Shown here: positions 12,146 through 22,744 of the stretch, one piece after another
Position numbering within the stretch: position 1 is the stretch's first letter
How the letters are laid out: each line of letters starts with the position of its first letter
The notes under the pieces: generated by a model
The model's input: the letters and a program-made list of their open reading frames with translations, nothing else
What the model was told of the DNA's origin: nothing
Database searches by the model: none
NCBI GenBank assembly: GCA_018398585.1
Contig: JAGTTD010000024.1
Location: forward strand, 7,220,071-7,284,070
Source: Simmondsia chinensis
Taxonomy: Eukaryota; Streptophyta; Magnoliopsida; Caryophyllales; Simmondsiaceae
Direction: 5' to 3'
DNA length: 64,000 nucleotides
Translations under genes and position numbers: made by a program

Positions 12146-13134
12146 TAAAGTCCTAATCATATTAATGTCCTTTAATCATCCAACCTAGTAATCCAATCTC
12201 ATTAAATATATTATGAGAATTTTTCTTTCCAAATAATTCAAGTATTGAATTATCTAATCTAATTAGACCTATTTGAAAAAATTATTCCACTAGATGAAAT
12301 CAAATATTTGACCAAGTTATAGAGCCTTATAATTTTTTTATTCACATCATATAAAATATTTAACTCTTTACATTATATTAAATATGTGAACAAAATTTAG
12401 TAGTTGTCCTATTATCAAATAATTTGAATAATAACACTTAAGGCCTAAAGATATGGAGCAATTAATGATTTTTCTAAATTCTTTTAGAAAAGATTATCAC
12501 ATAATCTTAATTAGAATCTCATCCTAACACATTTTTTTAATTAAAATTATTTAAAAAATAAAATATAAAAATATTTTTTTTTAACTTTGCTGGGCACATC
12601 CCTTTTTTTATTGCTATTTTAATTATTTAAATAAATAAATAATTTAATCTGATCTAAATCTTATTAGATCCAAAACTGAACATCTAACCCAATTAGATAT
12701 TCTATGTGATGTTGTATATATCCAAATCAATTAACTACTTGAACATCTAATCTCATTAGATTATTTAGAAATATATGCCTACTACTTTCATTATAATTCA
12801 TTCCAATTTAAACAATTTAAATTCGATGAATAGCAACCTTGTTATTAAGTTCTTTAATAATATAATCCAGTTTTCCCTGTTTTGGATTACCATAAAATAT
12901 TCAACAATTGAATATTTCATACCTAGGTTAATAATCTAATCATATTAGGCTAGAAATCTAAATCGTTCAACTCTTTGAATATCTAATCTAATTTGATCTG
13001 ATTTAGACTAATTCTTCTTGATTGAATTATGAATCATCTAATATATTTTTCGTAATTCTACATACCTCAATTTTATCAAACTTAATATTTTAATATTAAT
13101 TATGAACATATTCAGAGTTAGCTCTGACACCAAT
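12146..13134 (-). other. Copia A leader (non-coding), with primer binding site
   Basis: Very A/T-rich sequence between Gypsy 1 and the copia A 5' LTR. It resembles the Copia D leader at 57904-58650 (shared TTAGATTAT-C-CATAATC blocks). The primer site is the complement of 13120-13132 (GCTCTGACACCA), adjoining the LTR. No reading frame is credible. Confidence 0.65.
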
Positions 13135-14884
13135 TGTTGGAAATGTATTTCAAAATTTTTTTTCCTAAACGACTAGAGCGAGTGCAGCAAAAAACTAATT
13201 TAAAATTCATAATTTTAAATCTAATGCCCTTATCTAATTAAACTAGTTAATTAGACCAAGATCTTATAACAATCGACATCGAATAAAACAGATACAAACA
13301 TGGCACGTAGAATAAACAAAATAAAGGAAATAACAAATTAAATATCAAATACTTAATTTTGACATATTTGAAGTGCAAATCCAAACTCCAACTTTGTGGA
13401 TCTGAAATTGGAAGACGGAACTTCTTGACACCTCAAGATTTTCTTCACAATGACCTCTATTAGCACCGGAGTGTGGGATTTCAAAATATTTGATTTAAGA
13501 AAAATCTTGGAACAAATTTTTTTCCTTTTAATCCTTTCGAAAAACAATTTTTCAGAACAAAGTATGCTAAACATTAATTTAGAAAAAATCCTAAAGTAAT
13601 TTTAGGTTGTATATATATATATATATAGCTAATGCGCTCGGAAACTTGCCCAGTGCATGAATATTTTAATTAATTTTTTTGTTCAATTTGTTTTATTTCT
13701 ACATGTATAAAATTTATCTTATAAATATTATTTTTTAAAAATTAATTTATTCATCTCATAAATAAATAATTCATCTTATGAATTATATTTAGCAAAAAAT
13801 TAATTTATTCACTTCATGAACAAATAATTCCCATGAATTTAATTTAAATATTTTCAAAGAGTGCGTTAAGGTGAGACTTGAGAAGGGACCTCAGGGACTA
13901 TCTAACTCTAATTTTAAATAGGTAAAATCTAATTATCATCTCATGATAACAATTGATTGTCATTTGAAAAAACTTAATTCCACTAAATAAGTTTTACTGC
14001 ACTATAGAATAAAATATATTCACTCAAAAATTTTTCAAATAATTTTATTATCATTGTTGTGACAATCAACCTCTCTATTAGATATCCGTAAGAAAAAACA
14101 ACTCCAACTACAATCATTATTTTCCTCACCTCTATCACCGCAGTTCCCGAGTTGCCCTTCTCGAACAATTCATAATACAAAAACAATCTCTGTATTAATT
14201 ACAATTATCAAACAAGTGGAATACTCTGGCCAAAGAGTCTAAAGTATGTTCGTATATTTCCGAATCAACTAGGGGCACATCTTACATTGTAGATTCCATG
14301 TAAAATATCCGCTTCCGCCACACTTCATGTAATTGTCTAACAGCGTAAGATCCTGGTTATGCAACTTTTGCCTCATCATTTTGGTCATCAAAGCAATTAA
14401 CATTCCATGCACAAGTTCAAACTATTTCTCATATTTAGAATTAACGTCGTATAGAATTAGTTATTTCTGATGGTAGTAAAGAAACAATTAATTCTTGCCG
14501 TCCTACTTAGTATTCTAATCTTATTGAAAACACCAACATAATACTCTTGAGTCCCTATCCACATGACCAAGACAAGTCATCAAAAGTATCATATTATAGT
14601 CTTATTAGAAAACTTATCCAAACTTATCACCGACTACGAACGTACTTTAACAACGTGTCACTAGTTTGATCTAAGTCTTTCCGTGGTTCAATCTCATTGA
14701 CCACTTAAACCAAACCTGACATGTCATCTTGGACGACGTCCATCTCATGGAACATTTTAGAAAAACAATCATGCATGTTTAAAGCGTAAAACATAATCAA
14801 GCCATAACTAAATAAAACAATTTTATTTATTTAATATTTAAAACTAACTAATTGGGTTTCTGTAAGAGACCTATTTCGACAACA
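13135..14884 (-). repeat. 5' LTR of copia A
   Basis: 1750 bp, from TGTTGGAAATG to CGACAACA, followed by target duplication ACAAT at 14885-14889. A (TA)n microsatellite lies at about 13607-13626. This LTR lacks the foldback insertion of the 3' LTR, and its sequence near 13690-13730 represents the uninterrupted site. Confidence 0.85.
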
Positions 14885-15302
14885 ACAATAACTGACCCAG
14901 TACCTCAAGGGCTCCGGCATATGCAGGGTCTGGGGGGAGGGATCCAAACAACCTTACCCTTTTAAGGTGCTACCCTAAAGAAAGGTTGTGTCCAAGGACC
15001 CAAATTAAGAAGCATAAAGCATAAGAGCAGCAAAACAATGACGCAGAGCAAGCATAAAGAAAGCATGAAGCAATAATAGGCAATGAAACAGCTCCCAGAC
15101 ATATCAAGTAAACCAAATAGGCAAACATATAAGCCTAGGGACCTTGTGGTATCCAAAATATGCTCCTCTATTCTACACCGCTACATCGGCTACCCCAATG
15201 CCAGGCCACCATTGAGCCCGATCTAAGGACATCTCCTCTTATAAGTTTAGGTGGGTGAGATCGTGCTCAATCATCTCCAGCCATCTCTTCTTTGGACTGC
15301 TT

Positions 15303-15896
15303 TGTCATGATCCGAAGATGCGTGACTTGGTTCTAAGGGAAGAACCATGAACTTTTTAGAGTATGGGATGAGAAAGAAAGTTAGAATTTGGGATAAGAAA
15401 GAAATTAGGGTATGAGATGAGAAAGAAGTGAAAGTTAAGATGAAAAGATAGAATATTTCATTGATAATTTTGTTGGATCATTACATAACTACTATCCATA
15501 TTTATAGATTGCAAATACATGAAAAGTGTGCAAAGGAAGGCTCTAGAATCACCCATCTCCCCAACTGTGCCCACTTAATGCCCGGCCCAAGCATGCAAGG
15601 CAATGAAGTGACTAAATACATTTGCACATGTGCTCCCCCTAGGGATACGTCCCTTGGTCATTCGTGTACCAAGGCACCTCTTCCCAAGTGATTGTCCTTA
15701 CATAATATTCAAGAATAATCTTTAAGTAATTCTACTACTTAGCTACTATTACATGCAAGGACTATTCAAGAAGCTTCTAGAGTATTCTAAAACATTTCGG
15801 GAAAAATTGAAAATTAAATTAAAATAAAATATAAAAAACTACTAAAATATGTATCACTTCAGGATCAGGACAAGGTTACGATCTAGGATCGTGACA
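15303..15896 (-). repeat. 3' LTR of the RRM-bearing element
   Basis: 594 bp with terminal inverted repeats TGTCATGATCC / GGATCGTGACA. Shares long blocks with 17049-17580, such as GAATATTTCATTGATAATTT and TGCCCGGCCCAAGC. Confidence 0.85.
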
Positions 15897-15934
15897 AACC
15901 CTTCCCCTTGAGAGCATCCTTGTCCTCAAGGAAG

Positions 15935-16132
15935 TCACGTGGGTTGATCTCCTTGTGCCAATTCTAGTTCTTGGAAACCGCTCCCATATCCTTGCTTTGA
16001 CCTTGATCTTCTTGATGTCTTGCCTTGTGATCTTAGGCTTGAGATGATAAGCTTGACACACTCTTGCACGGAAATGGGATGCAGAAGCCTTCCCTTGGGT
16101 AGTCTTCCCTTTTTGAGGCCCCTTGGCACCAC
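15935..16132 (-). pseudogene. Short basic reading frame at the 3' side of the RRM-bearing element
   Basis: Encodes 65 residues rich in Lys and Arg (KTSRRSRSKQGYGSGF). It lies between the RRM frame and the polypurine tract. No family is recognised. It may be the decayed end of a longer frame that ran from the RRM region, because no stop-free link remains between 16227 and 16132. Kept because it is inside the element and sense-oriented; function unknown. Confidence 0.3.
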
Positions 16133-16226
16133 GCTGCTGCTGCGCGGTTCACTTCTTCATCTAGGCCCAAGTGCACGGTTGGCTGTACAAATCATCTTGT
16201 CTCTGCGCAGCCTCTCGTCTAGCAGC

Positions 16227-16859
16227 CTAAGGTTTTTCAATTGGCTGCGGTTGTTTGGCAATGTTAGGGCTCGGCTGTGGTACGTCAATCACCTGTGGTG
16301 CTGCTATTGTCTCGTTCATGGTCTCTTCCACGATGTCAACACCGGTGTCCCCTGCGCATGTGTCATCTATTGTCACAGTCTCTTCAATGGTTACTATATC
16401 TATGTCATCATCAAGGCTGTCTTCGAGCTCCACATTGTTTCCTCCCATGCCTCCCATAGTTATTGTGTCAACGCTAATGTTCTTTTCACATCTCTTCAAA
16501 CTTTCGAACTAGGAGTCCACGGTTGCTATCATGTGCTTAAGGATAGAGTTGAACTCATTGCGTTCCTCCTGTTGCTTCTTCTTGAATGAACACATTGTTG
16601 CACCGGCTTGCCCCTTGGCTATGTCTTCTTTGTATGACATGGAGATTTGAATGTCCATCTTACAACAATAGTTGAAGATATCCTTTCCATGCAAATTCTT
16701 GCAAGCATTCTCGGCATCCTTCATCGAGGTGAAAGTCACTTGAACTTCAACTCTTAAGGAAGTCACTAAGGTGTAGTTAATCTCCTTAATGCAACCAAAC
16801 GGAGAGAAGACTCGGCGGAGAACATCTTCGGTGATGGGATAAAGAGGCTCTGAGACCAT
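16227..16859 (-). pseudogene. PTB-like RNA recognition motif protein fragment, one in-frame stop
   Basis: The frame opens with ATG at 16859, about 190 bp after the 5' LTR, and runs to 16227, broken by one TAG at 16508-16506. Residues about 1-75 resemble an RNA recognition motif of plant polypyrimidine tract-binding proteins: LYPITEDVLRRVFSPFG (RNP2-like strand and helix 1), VQVTFTSMKDAENACKNLHG (strand 3 and helix 2), then IFNYCCKMDIQIS, matching the PTB pattern of a cysteine pair before a final strand. Residues 76-116 are polar (KKKQQEERNEF). After the stop an acidic tail follows (LEDSLDDDIDIVTIEE). Most likely a captured host fragment. RNA binding is inferred, not shown. Confidence 0.65.
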
Positions 16860-17048
16860 AACAAGGAGCGTGGCCGTGACGAGAGTGCAACAATTTTTTT
16901 TTTTTAAATCAATAGGAAAGCATCAAAAACTTTGTTTTAATTCCAAAATGAGGTCCTCGATCTCAAGACTTATGAAATGCAGCGGAAATTTTTTTTTTTT
17001 TTTTTTATATAACTAGCCTCCAATCGAAAGTTGGCTCTAACACAACTT

Positions 17049-17580
17049 TGTCACGATCCTAAGATGCATGACTAGGTTCCAAGGAAAAGGAACCGTGATT
17101 TTTTTAGAGTATGGGATGAGAAAAAAGTGAAAGCTAAAATGAGAAGATAGAATATTTCATTGATAATTTTGTTGGATGGTTTCATTACATAACTACTACC
17201 CATATTTATAGATTGCCAATACATGAAAAATGTGCAAGGGAAGGCTCTATAATCACCCATCTCCCCAACCGTGCCCATTTAATGCCCGGCCCAAGCTTGC
17301 AAGGTAAGGAAGTGACTAGATACATTTGCACAAGTGCTCCCCTAGGGACACGTCCCTTGGTCATCCGTGCACCAAGGCACTTTTCCCAAGTGATTGTCCT
17401 TGCATAATATTCAAGAATAATTACTACTACTTAGCTACTATTACATGCAAGGACTATTCAAGAAGCTTCTAGAGCATTCTAGAATATTCCAAAAAAAATT
17501 ATAAATTAAATTGAAATAAAATATAAAAGTACTACTAAAATATGCGTCGGTTCAAGATCAGGACAAAGTCACAGTCTAAG
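17049..17580 (-). repeat. 5' LTR of the RRM-bearing element (end lost)
   Basis: Starts TGTCACGATCCTAAG and aligns with 15303-15880. The expected terminal GGATCGTGACA is missing; sequence passes directly into RTE LINE sequence (CTAAGGACATCTCC). A loss or recombination at this border is likely. Confidence 0.75.
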
Positions 17581-17661
17581 GACATCTCCTCCTATAAGTT
17601 TAGGTGGGTGAGGTCGTTCTAAATCATCTCCATCCACCTCTTCTTTAGACTGCTTCTCTTG

Positions 17662-18030
17662 TGTAGCGCATAAGTGGGAAATTGGAAAAACGGGGAGGAT
17701 TCAACAACTTTCCCTTTAATTTATTAATTACCACTAAAAAGAAAGGAAATAAAGCTCAATTCTCACAACTTAAAAAAGAGAACTCAAAATAACTCATATA
17801 AATCTAAAAAATTAATGATAAAACCCTTAGATTTCCTCTAATATACATAGAGGAGCTATTTGAAATAGAATAAAATTCTAAAAGATACTTCAAAATTTAA
17901 ATCTGAAAAATAAAACAAAAATCCGAATCAAACTCAAATTCTATCCATCAGCCACGTCCGCGTCCCGAACCCGCCACCTTCAAGTTGCCAACTCTGTACC
18001 TACCAGCTTTGTACGGGCTGCATCATCCTC
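17662..18030 (-). repeat. 3' LTR of Gypsy 2
   Basis: Aligns with 22385-22744: shared AAGTGGGAAATTGG, ATCCATCAGCC-CGTCCG-GTCCC and the end GGGCTGCATCA. It carries a short internal insertion (GCCACCTTCAAGTT) relative to the 5' LTR. Confidence 0.8.
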
Positions 18031-18059
18031 CCTGGGTCGGAGAGAATTCGCCCTCTAAT

Positions 18060-19260
18060 TCACCTGAGGATCAGCAATATCATTGTCGCCAAAGTAGAGA
18101 GTGCTTGACATTGAATACGTCTAAAGTCCTCATTCCAGGTGAAAGCTGTAGTCGATAGGCATTGTCATTGATCTTCTCCAGTATCACCAACTTGTTATAC
18201 TCCCATGCCGGATAGCGTTCATGTGTCAAGATCGCCCAAACTTTGTCGCCTACCTAGAATTGAACTGCTCGGCATTTCCTAGCACTTGTCGTTTTGTGCT
18301 TGGCTGTGGCCTCCAGAAATTGAGCTCTAGTTTGCTCATGGATGTCCTTAAGGGAAGAGATGAAGTCCTTCACCTTCTAGTGAGGATGTGTCAAATCTAG
18401 AATAGGCGCCAAGACAATCGAAGAATGTGGAAAAAAGCTATAAACTACCTTGAATGATGCGAACCTGTACTTCTATTGATGGAGCTGTTATAGGTGAACT
18501 CAGCCTAGTGCAGCTTCATCTCCCATCCCTTGGCATTTTAGCAACTAGGCATAGGAGAAGTTTGCCCAGTGATTGGTTAGTGACTTCTGTTTGTCCATCT
18601 GTTTGATAATGATGGACTGTGCTAAAGGCAAGAAATGTATTCGCCATCCTCCATAACGTCCTCCATAAGTGGTCATGAACCGAACATCCCGATCGGAAAC
18701 AATGCTAGCTGGTAATCCATGCCCCTTGTATTCCTCTCTGAAATAGAGACCCGCCACATATATGGGGTCAGCAGCCTGCTTACATCTGATGAAGTGCACC
18801 ATCTTGGAGAAGCGGTCTACAACAATGAAGATGGAATTAATGCCGCCAGTGGTGCTCGGTAAGCCTAACACGAAGTCCATACTGATATCCATACATGGCT
18901 GACTTGGACTTGGTAATAGCATATAAAAACCAGCGTTGGTCACACTTGCCTTTGAAACCTGATAGACACGACATCACTTGACATACCTCTCAACCTCCCT
19001 CCGTATGGTAGGCCAGAAGTAGTTGGCGGTAATGAGTTGTATTGTCTTGTCTCTACCCACATGTCCCCCGTTGTTCCTCTCTTCGATAATCTTAAGCCGC
19101 CAGCTTGAATTTGGGATGCAAAGTTGATTTCCTTTGAATTGGAAACGGTCATGAATAGAGTAGCCGGGAACAAAACATGATTGTGCTTCCCGCCATATCT
19201 CACCAAATGTGGGATAATCGTGGTACTGACTCGCTAGTTAATCAAACCCGGTAACCTTCA
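18060..19260 (-). pseudogene. Gypsy 2 integrase (broken)
   Basis: Pieces at 19206-18940 (zinc-binding region) and 18943-18545 (core). The core shows D in CMDISMDFVLGLP, FIVVDRFSKMVHFI, and D in IVSDRDVRFM. The Glu segment around 18600 is frameshifted. The C-terminal region, 18360-18060, still encodes WEYNKL, ILEKINDNAYRL and a degenerate form of the VFNVKHLSPYF segment seen in Gypsy 3. No chromodomain is visible. At least three frame breaks occur. It would have inserted the cDNA copy into chromosomes. Confidence 0.78.
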
Positions 19261-19354
19261 TCTTGCTTTTCGTTGAGACAAGGTTCCTTCTGCTTAGTGC
19301 ATCTTCCACCTTGTTCATCACGCCTAACATGTGCTTGATGACGAAGTGGAAGAG

Positions 19355-20789
19355 CTATAAATAGCTAGTCCACTTGGCGTGTTGGTCTGAGAGTTTGTCT
19401 TGGCTATTAATGTACTTGGGGGCCACATTATCAGAATATAAGATGAACTCCCAATTGGCTAAGTATGAATTCCAATGTCTCAATGCTCTCACCAATGCAT
19501 AGAACTCTAGATCATAAGTTGAGTAACACAACCTACTCCCATTGAGCTTCTCACTGAAATATGCTATAGGCCTCCTGTCTTGGCTAAGCACAGTGCCAAT
19601 GCCAGTCTTAGAAGCATCCATGTGTAACTCAAACGTCTTATGGAAGTTAAGAAGGGCTAGCACTGGTGCCGTGGTTAATCTCTCCTTTATTGCAGTGAAG
19701 ACGGCAGCTGCTTGAGAAGTCCAAACAAAGGAACCTTTCTTCAAACATTCTGTAATAGGCGCCATGATAGCGCTGAAGTTTGGAACAAACTGTCTATAGA
19801 ATGACGCCAATCCATTGAAACTTCGGACTTTGCCAACTGTCATTGGCTGAGGCCAATCACGTAGGGTGGCAATCTTCCCTTCATCAGCTGCAATACCATC
19901 CTTGGATACAATGAAACCAAGGAAGGTTACTTTGTCTCTCATGAACTTACACTTCTATAAGGCGACAAACAAACTTTGTGCTCTCAAAGTACTAAGCACC
20001 TCCTCCAGATGCAAGATATGCTAGACAGGATTTTGCTTATAAATTAAAATGTCATCAAAATAAACAACAACAAACTTCCTAATGAAAGGATGCAGAACCT
20101 AATTCATAACCCTAATGAACGTGCTTGGGTGCATTGGACAATCCGAATGGCATGACCAGCCACTCATAAAGCCCCTCCCTTGTCTTGAAGGCAGTTTTCC
20201 ACTCATCTCCTTGTGAGATTCTAATCTGGTGGTATCCACTCTTGAGATCCAGCTACATGAATATTGTAGAGTTCTAAAGTTGGTCAAGCAAGTCATCCAA
20301 ACTTGGTATTGAGAATCGGTACCTCACCATGATCTTGTTGATTACCCTGCTGTCAACACATATTTACTAGCTCCAATCCTTCTTTGGCCTCAGCGTAGCA
20401 GGCATTAAGCAGGGACTCAAACTCTCTCGAATAAAATATTTGGCGAGTAAATCCTCTACTTCGCATCTCAGCTCCTCATGCTCTGAAGGACTCATCCAAT
20501 AATGAGGCCTATTCGGTAACGATGCACCCGGCACTAGGTCAATACTGTGTTGAATATCTCTTAATGGCGGCAGTGTAACTAGTAGCTTTTCCGGGAATAC
20601 GTCAGTGTATTCCTTTAATAAGGCAGCAATGTCACTCGGCACTTCCCCTTGACTTAGCTTGATTTCCTTCCCATTCAGCACAACGACAATCTTGGTATTG
20701 CCAACCTCCTCGGTGAACATAGCTCGTCCTTGTATGTTCGGGTGGTGAGCTTCCAAAGCTCGCAATGCCTCCTCTTTCTTAGGTAACAA
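19355..20789 (-). pseudogene. Gypsy 2 reverse transcriptase and RNase H (broken)
   Basis: 20789-20367 holds the linker and RT start ([26 protein letters not shown]). 20300-19943 continues with [17 protein letters not shown], a frameshifted form of the [11 protein letters not shown] segment. The polymerase motif YFDD is readable as VVYFDDILIY near 20050. 19942-19355 covers RT thumb and RNase H: FLGFIVSKDGI, SFNGLASFYRQFVPNFS, then LHMDASKTGIGTVLSQ with its first catalytic Asp, YDLEFYALVRALRHW and YSDN. Stops and shifts prevent a full protein. Confidence 0.82.
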
Positions 20790-20861
20790 GATAATCTTGG
20801 TCCCTTCAAAGATGAAGTTGTAGGTGCTCTTTCTTTCGTCATGAATGACACTTCTATCATA

Positions 20862-21104
20862 TTACCACGGGCGCCCCAACAAAAGATAGCAAGCATCCAT
20901 GGTGATGACATAACACCATATCTCATCCTTGTACTTCGCTTCAGTCGAAAAATTAACCAAGCAATATTTGGAAACTCTTACCTGATTTCCCTTCTTGAGC
21001 CATGACAATTTGTAAGGATTAGGATGTGCTTCCATCTTCAACCCCAATTTGGCGATTACCTCTTCGGATATGATATTCTCACAGCTTCCTGAGTCTATCA
21101 CCAT
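20862..21104 (-). pseudogene. Gypsy 2 aspartic protease
   Basis: 80 residues beginning MVIDSGSCENIISEEV. The DSG triad of retroviral-type aspartic proteases is intact. It continues PYKLSWLKKGNQVRVSKY and ends MDACYLLLGRPW, where the hydrophobic-Gly flap-proximal motif is expected. It would cut the Gag-Pol precursor. The frame closes at 20862 with a stop just after GRPW, where Gypsy 3 reads HPWQYD. Confidence 0.8.
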
Positions 21105-21129
21105 GTGTCACATCCTACCGCTAATGGTT

Positions 21130-22384
21130 CACATAGTCCGGAAGATGTTGTTCTTCGGCCAACCATGCCCCATTCCTCTCTTGGAGCAAAGCAAGCACAC
21201 ATAACCACCAACAGATGCCATTCATCACCCACCATGGCATCCTTTTCCTGTAAAGCCAACTCATCTTAGGCTCCCTACTCAATGACCTCGCCACCTCTCC
21301 ATAGAGTTCCTCAATGTAAAGTTCCTTGCTGGGCCTATCACCCTTGCGGCACTCAGCAGCTTGCTGCCCTACTTCTCCTCACTTGAAGTAATGCATCCTT
21401 GATGTGCTCGCCATGTCTTGAGTATTAGGCTTACCGGCATCAGTGATTGGTAGTCTACTTTGCGTGGTCTGAGTTGGCAGTGCACTTGCTTGGTCTCTGC
21501 TGCCAACTTGTGTTCCCTAGGTGCCGCCAACTTGGTGACGCCTTTGCTGATGTTCTATGTTTGCGACTCTTTAACTTGCATCAGAGACGAAAAAGATGTC
21601 CAACACCTCCTGTATGGACTCCTTCAACCCGCCAATGTATCGGTCTACCAATTGCTTTCCAGTTTCCATTAAGTCGTTCCTGGTGAGTAATGAGTAAAAC
21701 TCCATCGTGTACTCCTCCACGGATCTAGAGCCCTGGCGCAAAACTTGTAGACATTGATACATCACCTTGGCATGATTGTGATGTAGGAAAGCGCCTCTCG
21801 TATGCTTCCACATCTTCTCCTATGATTCTATCTTTGATTTCCTTTGGCAAAGCCGAGTATGTTTAGTTGCTACCACCAGGCGGCTACTTTTCCTCGAGGC
21901 CATGTTGCAACTAAAGGCGCCTGCTTTTTCTTCTATAACTCCTTATACTCGAGAAACTCCTCCATGACAACAAGCCAATCCCAAAAGGCCTTTGGGCGTC
22001 CTCCTCCATTAAACTATGGAATTTCAATCCAGAGGCCGGATTCCCACCTCTGATCGTCAAAATCATGGGTGTTACCTGCATTGGGCCAATGCCGCCTCGG
22101 CCTAGGATCTGGTAGCTCCCTGTTCAGGAACGGATTTTGTAAGCTCTTGTCCGTCTCCTGTTCTACAGCACTCGGTGTTAATGGGCGTTGGGGCTAGGTT
22201 TTCGGTGCAAGATCGGCATTCGGCCCGAGTTGAATCCAGCAACGCTCGAATCACTTTCTCCTCCATCTCCTCAAACTTCATCTCAATCTTCCTTTGGAAG
22301 TTTGACTCATAAACGTCTCCAACGGCAGCGTATCTTTGTCACCCATGGGCCATCTCAATAGTCGTTCTGAGCTCTAATACCAAC
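21130..22384 (-). pseudogene. Gypsy 2 gag (decayed)
   Basis: The clearest part is 21813-21571: HNHAKVMYQCLQVLRQGSRSVEEYTMEFYSLLTRNDL, the conserved capsid segment also found in Gypsy 3 (LRQGSKSVEDYTAEFNSL). A degenerate knuckle region lies near 21370. The N-terminal part (22384-21820) matches Gypsy 3 gag in fragments, such as FNGGGRPKAFWDWLVVMEEF read across 22015-21955. Stops are frequent. Confidence 0.7.
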
Positions 22385-22744
22385 TGATGCAGCGCTCAAG
22401 TGGGAAATTGGGGAAACGGGAAGGATTTAACAACCTTCCCTTTAATTTTATTAATTACTAATTAAAAAAAAAAAGAGGAAGTAAAGCTTAATTCTCACAA
22501 GCTGAGAAAAGAGAACTCATAATAACTCATAAAAATCTGAAAAATTCAATGATAAAGACCCTAAATTTCCTTTAGTATATATGGAGGAGCTATTGAAATA
22601 GAGTCAAATTCTAAAAGATATTTCAAAGTTTAAATCTAAAAAATATAGCTAAAATCCTAATCACATTCAAATTCTATCCATCAGCCGCGTCCGTGTCCCG
22701 AACCCACCAACTCTGTACCCGTCGGCTATGTGCGGGCTGCATCA
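22385..22744 (-). repeat. 5' LTR of Gypsy 2
   Basis: 360 bp, TGATGCAGCGC to GCTGCATCA, with terminal inverted repeats TGATGCAGC / GCTGCATCA. The primer site abuts it at the left. Confidence 0.88.

Larger units (their letters stand above)
431..14884 (-). mobile_element. Copia element A, complete but decayed, nested host of Gypsy 1
   Basis: A Ty1/Copia LTR retrotransposon on the minus strand. Both LTRs begin TGTTGG on the plus strand (431 and 13135). The 5-bp sequence ACAAT flanks the whole element (426-430 and 14885-14889), which fixes both ends. The primer site, read on the minus strand next to the right LTR, is TGGTGTCAGAGC, close to the iMet consensus. The polypurine tract, read on the minus strand as GGACAAGTGAAAGAT, abuts the left LTR at 2995. 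The polyprotein is reduced to fragments. The LTRs resemble those of Copia D, so both belong to one long-LTR group; an Angela-like assignment is only inferred from LTR length. Confidence 0.85.
15303..17580 (-). mobile_element. Non-autonomous LTR retrotransposon carrying an RRM reading frame
   Basis: The left (3') LTR, 15303-15896, begins TGTCATGATCC and ends GGATCGTGACA. The right (5') LTR begins at 17049 with TGTCACGATCC and is recognisable to about 17580, where its end is lost. On the minus strand the primer region after the 5' LTR reads TGTGTTAGAGCCAA, a degenerate iMet site. The polypurine tract AAGGGGAAGGGTT precedes the 3' LTR. The 1150-bp interior has no protease, RT, RNase H or integrase. 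It carries an RRM-type frame where gag would be. It would depend on enzymes of another element. Confidence 0.8.
17662..22744 (-). mobile_element. Gypsy 2, Ty3/Gypsy retrotransposon inserted in the RTE LINE
   Basis: The element of about 5.1 kb reads on the minus strand. The right (5') LTR spans 22385-22744 and begins TGATGCAGCGC and ends GCTGCATCA. The left (3') LTR spans 17662 to about 18030. The primer site, complement of GCTCTAATACCA before 22385, is TGGTATTAGAGC. The polypurine tract CCCAGGGAGGA adjoins the left LTR. Domains run gag, protease, RT, RNase H, integrase. It belongs to the same family as Gypsy 3. Flanking 5-mers do not match cleanly, so the target duplication is unproven. Confidence 0.85.

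Noticed and set aside
16020..16589. A 189-residue plus-strand open frame
   Set aside because: Antisense to the RRM-type frame, which sits in the correct orientation between primer site and polypurine tract. The plus-strand product has no family resemblance.
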